Under the pieces are notes generated by a model. The model saw only the letters and a list, made by a program, of their open reading frames with translations, had not been told where the DNA came from and made no database searches. Position numbers and translations under genes: made by a program. This document shows positions 41,296-51,183 of a DNA stretch of 64,000 nucleotides, one piece after another (the first letter of the stretch is position 1; each line of letters begins with the position of its first letter). Source of the stretch: Piezodorus guildinii (taxonomy: Eukaryota > Arthropoda > Insecta > Hemiptera > Pentatomidae); contig CM041298.1 in NCBI GenBank assembly GCA_023052935.1, positions 4,444,063 to 4,508,062 of the forward strand, written 5' to 3'.

Positions 41296-41874
41296 TTTAA
41301 TAATATTTAATGACATAGGATTTTTCAAAAAATAATGTTTGATGTTATCCGATTTTTTTTTATTTTATTTTTTTTTTAAAGTATGCCTTCTCCCTCTCCT
41401 GCTGCTTTCGTGAACTCTCACAAGACCTCGCTCTCACGATATTTTACCTTCCTGTGTTCTCAACGTGTGGCGCTGTCTTTATTGCCCTCAGTGTCCCCTG
41501 TAATGTGTCCCAGCTCCTCAGTCTCAAGATTTAAATACCTCCAGAACATAACCTATCTTAGTCAACGGACTAGGGAATTTAATAAAAACAAAAAAAAAAA
41601 AAAATGTATAAGGCTAACAACAGCCTCCAGCAAACTCTAGGCTATGCTAAACTAGATTTATTCAAATTCAAGTCTGTTATTTTTTTTTTTTAATAAGGCT
41701 ATAGCAAGGCAGGCATATGTAAGTAGCATGTTACCTATCACTGCTGTATGGGTGGCCTTGCTTTTCCAAAAGAATGAAATTTTTAAAAATATTTGCAATA
41801 CCAATGAAAAGAAAGTGTCTAAAAAGATAAATTCTGTATAATATAATGTTCCTATTATTGTAATGTATGATACA
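41296..41874. other. Unassigned sequence
   Basis: An 85-codon frame at 41383-41640 (MPSPSPAAFVNSHK...) has no motif I know; it ends in an A-run, so it may be a retroposed transcript fragment. Confidence 0.3.
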
Positions 41875-41996
41875 CAAAATCTGATGCGGGAAACACACGA
41901 CTTTCACTTACCTCTGTTTTTAAAATCGATTAAAGAATTTTCATATACAGTTATTAAATTAAATAATCTATTATATTTTTATGTACTTCAGTTAGT

Positions 41997-42118
41997 GTTT
42001 GGGGTAATCACCTCCAACTCAAATGTAAGACGATCACAACTAGGGGCTCTGCTTCTATGACATGCCGCCAGGTAGCAGCACGGTCAACATGAATTTCTCT
42101 TTTCAGGAAATATGAACT
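41997..42118. mobile_element. 122-bp insert of unknown origin
   Basis: Unique GC-richer sequence (GGTAATCACCTCCAACTCAA ... CATGCCGCCAGGTAGCAGC) flanked by GTTAGT at 41991-41996 and 42119-42124. It has no terminal inverted repeats or poly(A). It could be filler DNA from repair, or a fragment of a transcript. Confidence 0.5.
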
Positions 42119-42202
42119 GTTAGTTTTATCGGCTTTTCATTACTCTCCATTATCCTTTACAATTCCTTATATCAGATAATATTTTTTCTAAAACCTTTAG
42201 CT

Positions 42203-42853
42203 TTAATTTGCATCTTGCGCCATGATTCCCCTGAAGCAGTCCCCACCCGGATATAATAACTAGAAAAAACGAAATCCAGGAAGAAATAAAGTCCTGGTTA
42301 AAGGTGGGAAATGCCTGTTATTATTCAGTTGCTAAGTTACTTAGTTCGCGGCTTCTATCTAAAAACTTAAAGGTTAGAATTTATAAAACTATTGTTCTTC
42401 CAACGGTTCTTTACGGATGTGAAACGTGGCCGCTTACTTTGAAGGATGAACAACGGCTTAAGGTCTTCGAAAAAAAGGTATTGCGTAAAATATTTGGTCC
42501 GAAGAGAGATGAGGCCACTGGGGAGTTTAGAAGGTTGCACATCGCGGAATTGCGGAACTTGTATCCTGTGAATATAATTAAGCTGATTGCCTCGCGGAGC
42601 CTCAAATGGGCGAGTAAAGTTGTTGGGCTCAATGACGAGCGGATTCCGAGAAAGTTGGTATTTGCTGATCCGACTGGTAGGCGTCCGAAAGGTAGGCCGA
42701 AGCGTAGATGGGAGGATTGCGTTAAGGCTGATCTCGGGAGGTTGGGCTTGAATGGTGAACATTGGACGAGTATGTGTAGGCGGAACTTGGTGGTATCGGC
42801 ATCGAACCTTCGGGTTCGCTAAGCCTATTATTATTATATTATATTATTATTAT
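42203..42853 (+). mobile_element. LINE-B 3' fragment with 14-bp target duplication
   Basis: TAAAACCTTTAGCT flanks it at 42189-42202 and 42854-42867. The 5' 50 bases (ATTTGCATCTTGCGCCATGA) do not match other copies and may be filler. The element ends GCTAAGCCTATTATTATTAT with a longer (ATT)n tail. Confidence 0.85.
42304..42822 (+). pseudogene. RT C-terminal fragment of LINE-B (172 residues, open)
   Basis: The cleanest coding remnant of LINE-B: GNACYYSVAKLLSSRLLSKN, YGCETWPLTLKDEQRLKVFE, KVLRKIFGPKRDEATGEFRR, WASKVVGLNDERIPRKLVFA, GRRPKGRPKRRWEDCVKADL, GLNGEHWTS, ending SNLRVR and a stop just before the (ATT)n tail. This is the region after the RT palm, with the basic GRPKRRWED motif typical of RTE-like LINEs. 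There is no catalytic box, so no activity is expected. Confidence 0.85.
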
Positions 42854-43465
42854 TAAAACCTTTAGCTATCCAACGGTATATTATACATCTATATTACTAT
42901 ACTTGTGTTCCAAAACAAAATAAATGCATAAAAAAATATGTTTGACTTTTCTGCTTTAGTTGTTTATAAAATTCGCTCAACTTTGATATTTGCCCCCTTT
43001 TTATCAATCATAATCAGATAATATGGTTAACGTTTTGGAATCTACAACATTAGAGGTACTTTAGAGGAAGAAAAGATATCGCTATTTAAGCCCTGTCAGA
43101 CTGTTCCCATTAGAATATAAACCAACATGGTATTAAAGCCCGTTAAAGTTTATATTGCGTCCATTACGTTTAGTGAGTTTAACCAAAATCATTTTAGACG
43201 TTTTTGAGAAAATTGTAAAAAAGGTGCAAAATGCATGGTATAAAGTGGCTCTTCTGGTTAACTGATTTTGACAAAAAAAAAAGTAATTGTCACTTCTCGG
43301 ACGTAGAGTTGTCTTAAATATGAAATTTCAGTTTCGTACGACTTTTCGTTTACGTGCTAGACTAGACCACGGCCACACATACCTATTGTTAGGATTTGGT
43401 TCTTCGGACTCAGGGGACCATAAAACGTATTAGGGTCCCTAATTCATATATAGGTAAGTGAAAGT

Positions 43466-43844
43466 AAAAGAAGGTATGTCATGTGATAACAAATGAAATA
43501 TGATGTTTAGAGATTCCAAATATGGTAGAGATGCTTTGCCAGCGATTGAGGATATCAATACTCCATCATTAGCAGAGGAATGAAAGTGAACTTTGTAATG
43601 TGGCTTTTTGTAGCCTTTGTGAAGGTTGCAGTGAACCTGCTCAGCCACCTTAGAGCATGTCTATAGGTCCGTGCTGACTCGACAGGTTGGGATGAGTTGC
43701 ACTTCTGTGCTGACAGCTATTTGGGAAATAGTTTGCTCTTCGAGATCTCTCGACCGTCTCAATACTGTAGGACAGTCGTCCCCAACAGGTGATCCGCAGG
43801 CGATGTCCAGGGGGTTCACGATATGTCAATCATTACCTTAATAA
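43466..43844. other. Unassigned, possibly unique sequence
   Basis: More GC-balanced (TGTAGGACAGTCGTCCCCAA). A 69-codon minus frame at 43439-43648 spans the DR1 border and is unlikely to be real. Confidence 0.3.
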
Positions 43845-44520
43845 TTTACATATACATAGTAAGGGAAAGTATTGCGTTCGTGAAAATTTTTGACTTCTAG
43901 TTTTCAACGGAACTACACGTTTTAGGGTCCCCTATCCCCGGAATCCAAATGACCAAGTCCCCCAAAAAAGTCTGTGTATGTTTTTGTGTGGTAACTCCCG
44001 TAAGAAAACGAAAAGTCCTATAAAACTGAAACTACATATTTAACATGACTATACGCCCGACATGTTACAACAAATTTTTCATGAAAATCAGATAATTAGA
44101 AGAGCCATTTTATACCTCGTATTTTGCACCTTTTTACGATTTTTTTCAAAAAAGGTTCTAACGATTTTGATTAAACTCTATATATCGATGTAAAATTTGA
44201 TTGGCTTTAATATTATGTAGGTTCCTTTCTGATTAAAATGGTCTGACAGGGCTTAAATGCCGATAGTTTCTTTTTATAAAGTACCTTTAATTTTGTAGAT
44301 TCTATAAAAATAACTATATTATCTTGTTACCACTGATGAAAAACAGGTAAATATATAAATTGAATGAATTCGATACCCAACTAAAGGAGAAAACTTAATA
44401 AATATTTTTTAAATGCAATTTTTCGTTTTTGAACTTAAGAACAGTAATATACATATGATATACCGTTGGAAAGCTAAAGATTTTATAAAAAAGATTATCT
44501 CATACACAAGCTTTTATTCT
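43845..44520 (-). repeat. DR1 repeat, minus copy, truncated
   Basis: Starts TTTACATATACATAGTAAGG (short or damaged hairpin) and runs to CATACACAAGCTTTTA, where the sequence jumps back to an internal position. Confidence 0.8.
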
Positions 44521-44709
44521 CTATATATCGATGTAAAATTTGATTGGCTTTAATATCATGTAGGTTTTATTCTGATAAAAATGGTCTGACAGGGCTTAAA
44601 TGCCGATACTTTAAATTTTCTTTTTATAAAGTACCTTTAATTTTGTAGATTCTATAAAAATAATCATATTATTCTGTAAGTATTGATAAAAAACAGGTAA
44701 ATGAATAAA
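44521..44709 (-). repeat. DR1 internal segment, duplicated
   Basis: CTATATATCGATGTAAAATT to AAAAACAGGTAAATGAATAA repeats the segment already present at about 44171-44355 in the same orientation: an internal partial duplication, 4-bp microhomology at the join (TATA-rich). Confidence 0.75.
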
Positions 44710-44732
44710 TGTGACGTTAAATAAATAAACAA
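44709..44732 (+). mobile_element. SINE1 3' tail scrap
   Basis: TGTGACGTTAAATAAATAAA then CAAA, only the last 24 bases of SINE1. Confidence 0.55.
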
Positions 44733-44778
44733 ATTAACCAAAATTCGTATTGCAGACAGAAGGTACTATGTAACCAAA

Positions 44779-45666
44779 TATTGGATTGTGTCACATGAAA
44801 TGTCCGTCTTCAAGGTAAAGGATTTTTACTAAAAATACGATATGATAACAAGATAATTTTATTCGAAGTATTTACCTTCTTTTTCTACACATTTTTCCCA
44901 ACGTGACACCAACTTTTTTATCCCCGAACTAAAAACTGTGAGCTTTGAAGTGAAACAAAATCTGAAAAGTGAACTTTTCACTCAATCACCATTTCCAAAA
45001 AGTTTTCCTTTGACGAAGTTGTCTGAATTCCTGAACAGGTAGTAATCTGTTGGAGACAAGTTCTTTCAATTTTTGCACGGTATGTTTTGAAACATGGGGT
45101 CTTACCTGCCGCTCAGTGAGATCATGAGGTACCCATCTAACGAGCTTTTTTACTTTCCCAATACACTTTAAATGTCTGGAAACGGTAGATGCACTTGCAT
45201 TTAGTTGTGCTGAGAGTCCTTTAACTGTTTGGAAGCTGTTTCCTTCTACTGTGTGTTTGAGGACATCGTTGTCTATTACGGACGGAGGTCTTCCTTGGGG
45301 CAAGTTCTCCAAGTCGGTTTCCCCAACTGAAAATTTAGCAAACCAACGGCGAATGGTCCGTTCATTAACACTCCCTTCCCCAAACGCCTTGTAAATATTT
45401 CTAGCGGCCTCAGCTGCTGAATGGCCGAGTTTAAACTCGTACAAAAATATTACTCGAAAATCGCGTGTTTCCATGTTCATATTTGGAGGTATACTAAAAA
45501 GTGCGTAATGGATTGGGAAGCTAATGTTTATAATACAAAGATAGAGGACTAGTAATTGTTTACTTTAAATATGTAAACATTCGGAAGAAAACAACAGAGA
45601 CCTGTAAAATCCTTTATGTATTTCAGAAACTATAAAAACGGACATTTCATGTGAAACAACCAAATA
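44779..45666 (-). mobile_element. Mariner deletion derivative with both ends
   Basis: About 888 bp between TA dinucleotides, with inverted ends TTGGATTGTGTCACATGAAA (left) and, inverted, TTGGTTGTTTCACATGAAAT (right). It is longer than the other two copies because the N-terminal coding half is kept. Confidence 0.85.
44986..45480 (-). pseudogene. Mariner transposase N-terminal half, catalytic core deleted
   Basis: 164 residues: first helix-turn-helix (FLYEFKLGHSAAEAARNIYK, NERTIRRWFAKF), GRPPSVIDND linker, second helix-turn-helix (LSAQLNASASTVSRHLKCIG), and WVPHDLTERQ. It jumps to RPHVSKHTVQKLKEL, removing the region with the first two catalytic aspartates, then frameshifts and loses the SPTD block too. 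It could at most bind DNA. Intact family members are around 340-350 residues. Confidence 0.85.
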
Positions 45667-46547
45667 GTTTGATCGTGACCTTATACATAGAAACAGTATG
45701 TATCAATGCGACGAACTGAACTCTTGAAAGATAAAGCCAAACCCGAAGATTATTTTAAGGACTTCAGTTAGCGATTCGAGCTGTAATAACTCTGTGGTCA
45801 AGGAACTCGCGTGGGATGAAATTTGATTTGTAGCCAGTTTAGTGAAATTGGATCGGACCCACACCCCAGAGTACCTACTGTTAGCCCCGGGGATATTCAG
45901 CTCTATATAGGTAGCCATTCAATTAGTTTAGGCACAGGAGCTGTCCAGCATGACCAGTACTTGCTTGAGAGGGGTTTTTCTGTATTTGTAAAAACCGCTT
46001 CAAATTATTACACAATGGTTTATTATAACAATAATAGGGTATAACTATCTGTATGGCTGTTGAGCAATTAAGTAATATGAAAAGCAATAAATAATTCAAA
46101 AGAAATTTCATATCACTGCTGCTGATTTCAAAACGCTATATCTCTGCTAGTTTTTAACCAATTTCAATGATTCTTGTTGGGAAGAGAGACGACTAACGCG
46201 TTTGCTCGCAGCCTCAACCCGCAGTTAATATGAATCGCTGAATTATCTGCCGATCCGTGCAATTTAGTTGAGGGTTAATAAATGAAATAATAAAAGAGAG
46301 AACATTAAAAAGCTTATATTAATTAAAATAAAACAAAATACATTTTATAATGTGCAAGGTGGTGATTCTTCCTATCCTTGATCACTTCCTTTCCTCTCTC
46401 TCGTATGTGATGTTCCTTCTTTCCTTTAGCGACTTCTACTCCTTGCGATGATTTTCTACTATTTTCTGTGACCTTTGATTTTCTCCGATGAAGTGCGATT
46501 TGAGAACAATAAGACACATTTGCGACCACCAACTTAATTAAGCACAG
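45667..46547. other. Unassigned, probably unique sequence
   Basis: Short plus and minus frames at 45703-46111 overlap each other and carry no motif. A 30-base segment at 45999-46026 recurs at 36281 and 41155. Confidence 0.3.
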
Positions 46548-46557
46548 TCTACACTCG

Positions 46558-47598
46558 CGACTACATATACTTCTTGAAACCGGCCGAAACCCATTGAGCT
46601 GTGGTTTTGAAGAGAGCTGTGAACTACTGGTCCAGATTGTCAATCATGCCGGAGGAGAGGCTGCCAAGACTTTGTTTCAAAGACTGATTTCGCTGCATGC
46701 AAGGAACCCTGATATAAAGTTTAACTGGGTCTCACAAGTTAGATCGATGGCTGCTCAATATGGCTGTGAAGAAGAATTCAGTGTATTGTGCCCGAATGGA
46801 TTATTAAAGTGCAGAGATGCAATAATGGAAAAGATAAAAAATCATAACCTTTCAATAGACATCCACCGATCTCTCAATTCTAACCATTACCCCATATATA
46901 GAACTATCTCCAGCTTCAATATCTCCAGCCCAGAGACCTATCTGACATATACAGCCAACATCAAAAAAATAAGATCATTGAGCCAGTTAAGAATTTCGAG
47001 CCCAGAACGTACCACACTTTATGGAAAAACCAAACTGTTGCATCTTCAAAGCACAAGAAACCTGCACTTTCTGTGGTCAGTTTACTTGAACAGCCTGTTT
47101 CACGTCCTTCTCTACTGTGAAGAGCTCATAAAAGACAGAGAAAGATATTTACAACCATTTTTGTCAGGCCAAAAAAATCTTCAAATAGACAATATTGAAA
47201 AACTGAACAACATTTTCTGGTTCACTAAGTCAACATGTAATACCCTGGATAACTGGAACTGTGAAGGCCCACACACCAATTAAGTGTCTAGTTATCTAAG
47301 GTTAACTGTTTATTATTTTTCATTGTACGGCGAATGTTTTCAGTTTGTTTTTCAAGTTGTTAATTGTTTTTGTTTGTTTTTTTATGTTTTATTTCAGTGT
47401 CGTTTTACTATTATGTATCAATTAAATGATAAAATGTATTATTTAAATAGTTTACAATTATTATTTTTCAAGTTTTTCTCAAGAGCTGAATAAATGGACA
47501 TTTATTATTAACTAGACTCTGTTGGCAATTGAAGAGATTTATAATTTGAATTGATTTGTACAAGAATGTAAATCTTAAACAAATAAATTCTATTCTAT
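46558..47598 (+). mobile_element. LINE 3' end with (ATTCT)n tail and 10-bp target duplication
   Basis: TCTACACTCG flanks the insert at 46548-46557 and 47599-47608. It is 5' truncated, about 1.04 kb, ending AAATAAATTCTATTCTATTC, a microsatellite tail typical of CR1/L2-related LINEs. Confidence 0.8.
46594..47283 (+). pseudogene. C-terminal part of a CR1/L2-type LINE polyprotein
   Basis: 229 residues open from the truncation point (no real start; the first Met is incidental). The end of the protein has a decayed CxxC..H-type block (in another frame ETCTFCGQF), then RERYLQPFLSGQKNLQIDNI and EKLNNIFWFTKSTCN, in a position typical of the extreme C-terminus of these LINEs. No catalytic motif remains. 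The family was assigned from tail type and general look only. Confidence 0.55.
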
Positions 47599-47608
47599 TC
47601 TACACTCG

Positions 47609-48317
47609 AGAGTGACTCCATTAACTCTCTCACAATCCCAGAATGCACTCTGCCCAGCGGTCACTTAACAGCTGATTCAAATTGAATAAAACAGTTGCCT
47701 GTCGCGCTTGCACATGATAAATCACAAAATAAAATTACAAATTGAGAGATATAAACATAAGGCTATTTCAATTCTTAACAATTCTTTTTTTTTTTTTCGT
47801 TTTGTGGAAAATTTGGAATAGTCAAGTGTTAGCCAAGGTCGTGAACGTGTTAAAGAAGGTTTAGTGATATCCTTCCGTTAAAAAAAAATTAAGGATGGGC
47901 AGTAAGTAAAATAATGAGGATGTGGGAGTCCTTGGTCCTGGGAACAATGTTAGCTCGTATCCTTCATCCTCTGTCCTGTGTTCTGTGTGGAGGAAGGGAG
48001 TGTACATTAGGCAGTAAACGTCTTGGATATACCTTACCGAAAGAACAGATAGCTAAATCAATGGTTTTACGATTTGGAACGCCTACAATTTAAATGGGGC
48101 ACCTTCAAACTGTCAACTAGCCCATTTACATGCGTATTCCACTGAATTTTGAACTTGAAAATAACTTCTTCTTTTTTTTTTTTTAATAAAAATACATCTG
48201 AATGTGGGGCGTTTATGGTCTTCTTGATCGATATATTTATTAACCTTGATTTGTTTCTGAGGTTTAATTAAGCATGTAGCCCACTTTTGTAAAATAAAAA
48301 AAAATCTGGCACGACAT
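47609..48317. other. Unassigned sequence
   Basis: No recognisable feature. A lone AAAAATCTGGCACGACAT at 48297-48314, just before the DR1 copy, looks like a scrap of another DR1 start. Confidence 0.3.
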
Positions 48318-49201
48318 AAAAAAATCTGGTGCGGGCAACACACGACTTTCCTTACCTCATTTTTTAAAATTAACGAAAGAATTTTCAAATACAGTTTAAA
48401 AGATAAAATACGAAGCTATTAAAGAACTAATTAAATTGAATTGTATATAGAAACATGTGTTTTATTAAAAAATCTATTATATTATTATCTAAAATAATCA
48501 GTTAGTTTTATCTTTTTTCATCACTTTTATTAACTTTTAAAAGCTTGTGTATGAGATAATATTTTTTCTAAAATCTTTAGCTTTTCAACAGTATATCATA
48601 CATGTATTAGTGCTCTTATGTTCAAAAACGAAAAATTGCATTTAAAAAATATTTGTTCAGTTTTCTCCTTTAGTTGGGTATAAAATTTATTCAATTTATA
48701 TATTTACCTCTTTTTCATCAGCGTTAACAAGATAATATAGTTATTTTCATTGAATCTACAAAATTAAAGGTACTTTAGGGGAAGAAAATTTAAACTATCG
48801 GCATTTAAGCCCTGTCAGACTACTTTTATCAAAATAAAACCTACATAATATTAAACCCCATTAAATTTTACATCGATACAGCGAGTTTAATCAAAATCGT
48901 CGGAACCGTTTTAGAGAAAATTAAATAAAGGTGCAAAATGCATGGTATAAATTGCCTCTTCTGGTAAGCTCATTTTGATGAAAAAGGTTTTGTAACTTCT
49001 CGGGCGTATAGTTGTCTTAAATATGAAATTTCAGTTTCATAGGAGTTTTCGTTAAATGTTACCACACACACACACACTTTTTGCGGGACTTGGTTATTTG
49101 GACTCAGGGGACCTTAAAACGTGTATTTCCGTTGAAAACTGGAATTCGAAAATTTTCACGATCGCAATACTTTCCCTTGCAATATATAGTAAGTGAAAGT
49201 A
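48318..49201 (+). repeat. DR1 repeat, complete copy
   Basis: About 884 bases from AAAATCTGGTGCGGGCAACA to ATATATAGTAAGTGAAAGT. It retains a CACACACACACAC tract and every landmark block; one of the best reference copies. Confidence 0.9.
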
Positions 49202-50109
49202 AAAACAAACAACTTTAACGTAATACCCGACATCAAACAATTTTATAAAGTTTTACACCAAGTTTTAAAAGAAATTCAGTTTAGTTTCCATTTTATAGAA
49301 TTGAAAAAATCACTATCTTCAATATTTAATTAGGTTTATACGATTTTTGTCACTCTCCATCAATTGACCCCTTAACTATCGTAAACGATTTGGTTAATCT
49401 CTAGTTATTATAACCCACAATAAAATCCGCACATATATCATAACTTACTGTCAGCTATATTCGAAATATACATTAAGAGATAGTATTGCGATCGTGGAAA
49501 TTCCCCGCTATGTGACCCGCTACCCTTTATCGCCTAGCTAATCGCTTCCAATATAAACAAGAACCCAGAGCCGACAGCTCGGCCTGGATCCAGCCCTGGG
49601 AAGAGAGGTCACCAGAGGAACTCGAGAAGACAGATTAGAACCAGGAGGTGAAGTAGCAACAAGAGGGAGCGCTGAGCTGATGGCTAGTGACGAGAGCCCC
49701 CTATAGGTCACGACTCTGTTCATGATAATCCTCGCAGCTGTCAACTCGAGGAGAGGGCCTCAAGTACACTTCGCTGTCAAGTTTCGACAAGCAACAACTC
49801 TATCTCTCTGCATATTCATAGCTATCATGCAATCAGTTACTCTTCAAATATTTTTAATTACAATAAATAAAGTGTTATATAGTACTAGGACTTAATTTTA
49901 TTCTAAAATTTACTATAGCACACCCGTAGAATCCGAAATGACAATAATTACTCAAAATGTTTCAGAGTTTGACATGCTCACTCCGGCGCGGGCCATTTGT
50001 GGACCGCACTTATCTGTCTTATCGGGCGGCGTGTACCACTGTACCATCGTGTTATCTGACGCTTAAAATTAAAATGATAAAAAATTAACGTTTTTTTTAT
50101 TATAAACAT
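49202..50109. other. Unassigned sequence with GC-rich patch
   Basis: 49440-49503 contains a minus-strand DR1 end scrap (TTAAGAGATAGTATTGCGAT). 49500-49760 is GC-rich (GACAGCTCGGCCTGGATCCA) without a supportable gene. Confidence 0.3.
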
Positions 50110-50275
50110 TGTGATAATCCCCGATGCGGTTGAATAGACGATGGCCTCGCGACCTACTTCATGGTGGCGCATGGCAATATCAAGCCCATTTGATCAATTA
50201 ACACATTTACCTAATGATTTTATTATATTATATAATAATGTTGTAAATTTCTCTAAAATAAAAAAATATATATAT
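50110..50275 (+). mobile_element. Jockey-like LINE 3' end, decayed
   Basis: GATGCGGTTGAATAGACGAT, then GGCCTCGCGACCTACTTC encode the RRLNRRWPRDLL-type ending; TGTTGTAAATTTCTCTAAAA and an A/TA tail follow. Confidence 0.55.
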
Positions 50276-50321
50276 ATAAACCTTCCCCAGTACTCGCGCA
50301 TTCCTATTCTGTGAGCCTGCT

Positions 50322-51021
50322 TTTACTTTCACTTACTATATATAGTAAGGGGAAGTATTGCGATCGTGAAAATTTTATAATTCCAGTTTTCAACGGAAAT
50401 ACACATTTTAGGGTCCCCTGAGTCCAAATAACCAAGTCCCGAAAAAAGGTCTGTGTGTGTGGTAACTCCCGGGCGGAAACGGTAATTCCTATGAAACTGA
50501 AATTTCATATTTAAGACAATTGGACGCCTGAGAAGTTATAAAACCTTTTTCATCAAGACGAGCTTACCAGAAGAGCCACATTATACCATGCATTTTGCAC
50601 CTTTTTTCGATTTTCTCAAAAACGGCTCGAACGATTTTGATTAAATTCGCTATATCGATATAAAATTTATTGGGGTTTAATATCATGTAGGTTTCATTCT
50701 GATTAAAATGGTCTGACAGGGCTTAAATGCCGATATTTAACATTTTTTTCCTGTAAAGTATCTTTAATTTTGTCAATTCTATAAAAATAACTACATTATC
50801 TTGTTACCACCGATGTAAAACACATAAATATATAAGTTGAACGAATTCGATACCCAACTAAAGGATAAAACTGAAAGAAATATTTTTTTAATGCGACTTT
50901 TTTATTTTCAACATAGGAACAGTAATATACATGTATGATATACCGTTGAACAGCTAAAGATTTTAGAAAAAATATCGTCTCATACACAAGCTTTTAAAAG
51001 TTATTGGAGAGTGATGAAAAG

Positions 51022-51026
<5 letters not shown>
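50322..51026 (-). repeat. DR1 repeat, left part, split by a 5.7-kb LINE
   Basis: From TTTACTTTCACTTACTATAT to GTGATGAAAAGAAGAT; continues at 56701-56908. Confidence 0.9.
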
Positions 51027-51054
<28 letters not shown>

Positions 51055-51183
51055 CCATGAATGGATGGCATTGGCATATACCATACAGCCATTTTATATA
51101 TTATGTCTTATTAGTGAAAACTATTACAATCACCAAATTACAACTACCAATTAAAATTACCAATTACTGAACTATTACAATTA

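Larger units (their letters stand above)
41875..43465 (+). repeat. DR1 repeat, full span, with two insertions
   Basis: DR1 sequence at 41875-41996, 42119-42202 and 42854-43465, from AAAATCTGATGCGGGAAACA to CATATATAGGTAAGTGAAAG. It is interrupted by a 122-bp insert (41997-42118) and a LINE-B copy (42203-42853), both with target duplications. Confidence 0.85.

Noticed and set aside
41383..41640. Possible 85-residue host protein
   Set aside because: No recognisable domain, low complexity at its end, and no splice or promoter context that can be supported.
46323..46643. 106-residue minus frame
   Set aside because: Overlaps the LINE boundary and lacks any motif; probably chance.
49500..49760. 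GC-rich patch as a promoter island or exon
   Set aside because: No long frame or splice-site pair was convincing, and similar GC-rich patches occur at 36400, 40270 and 57530 without structure.
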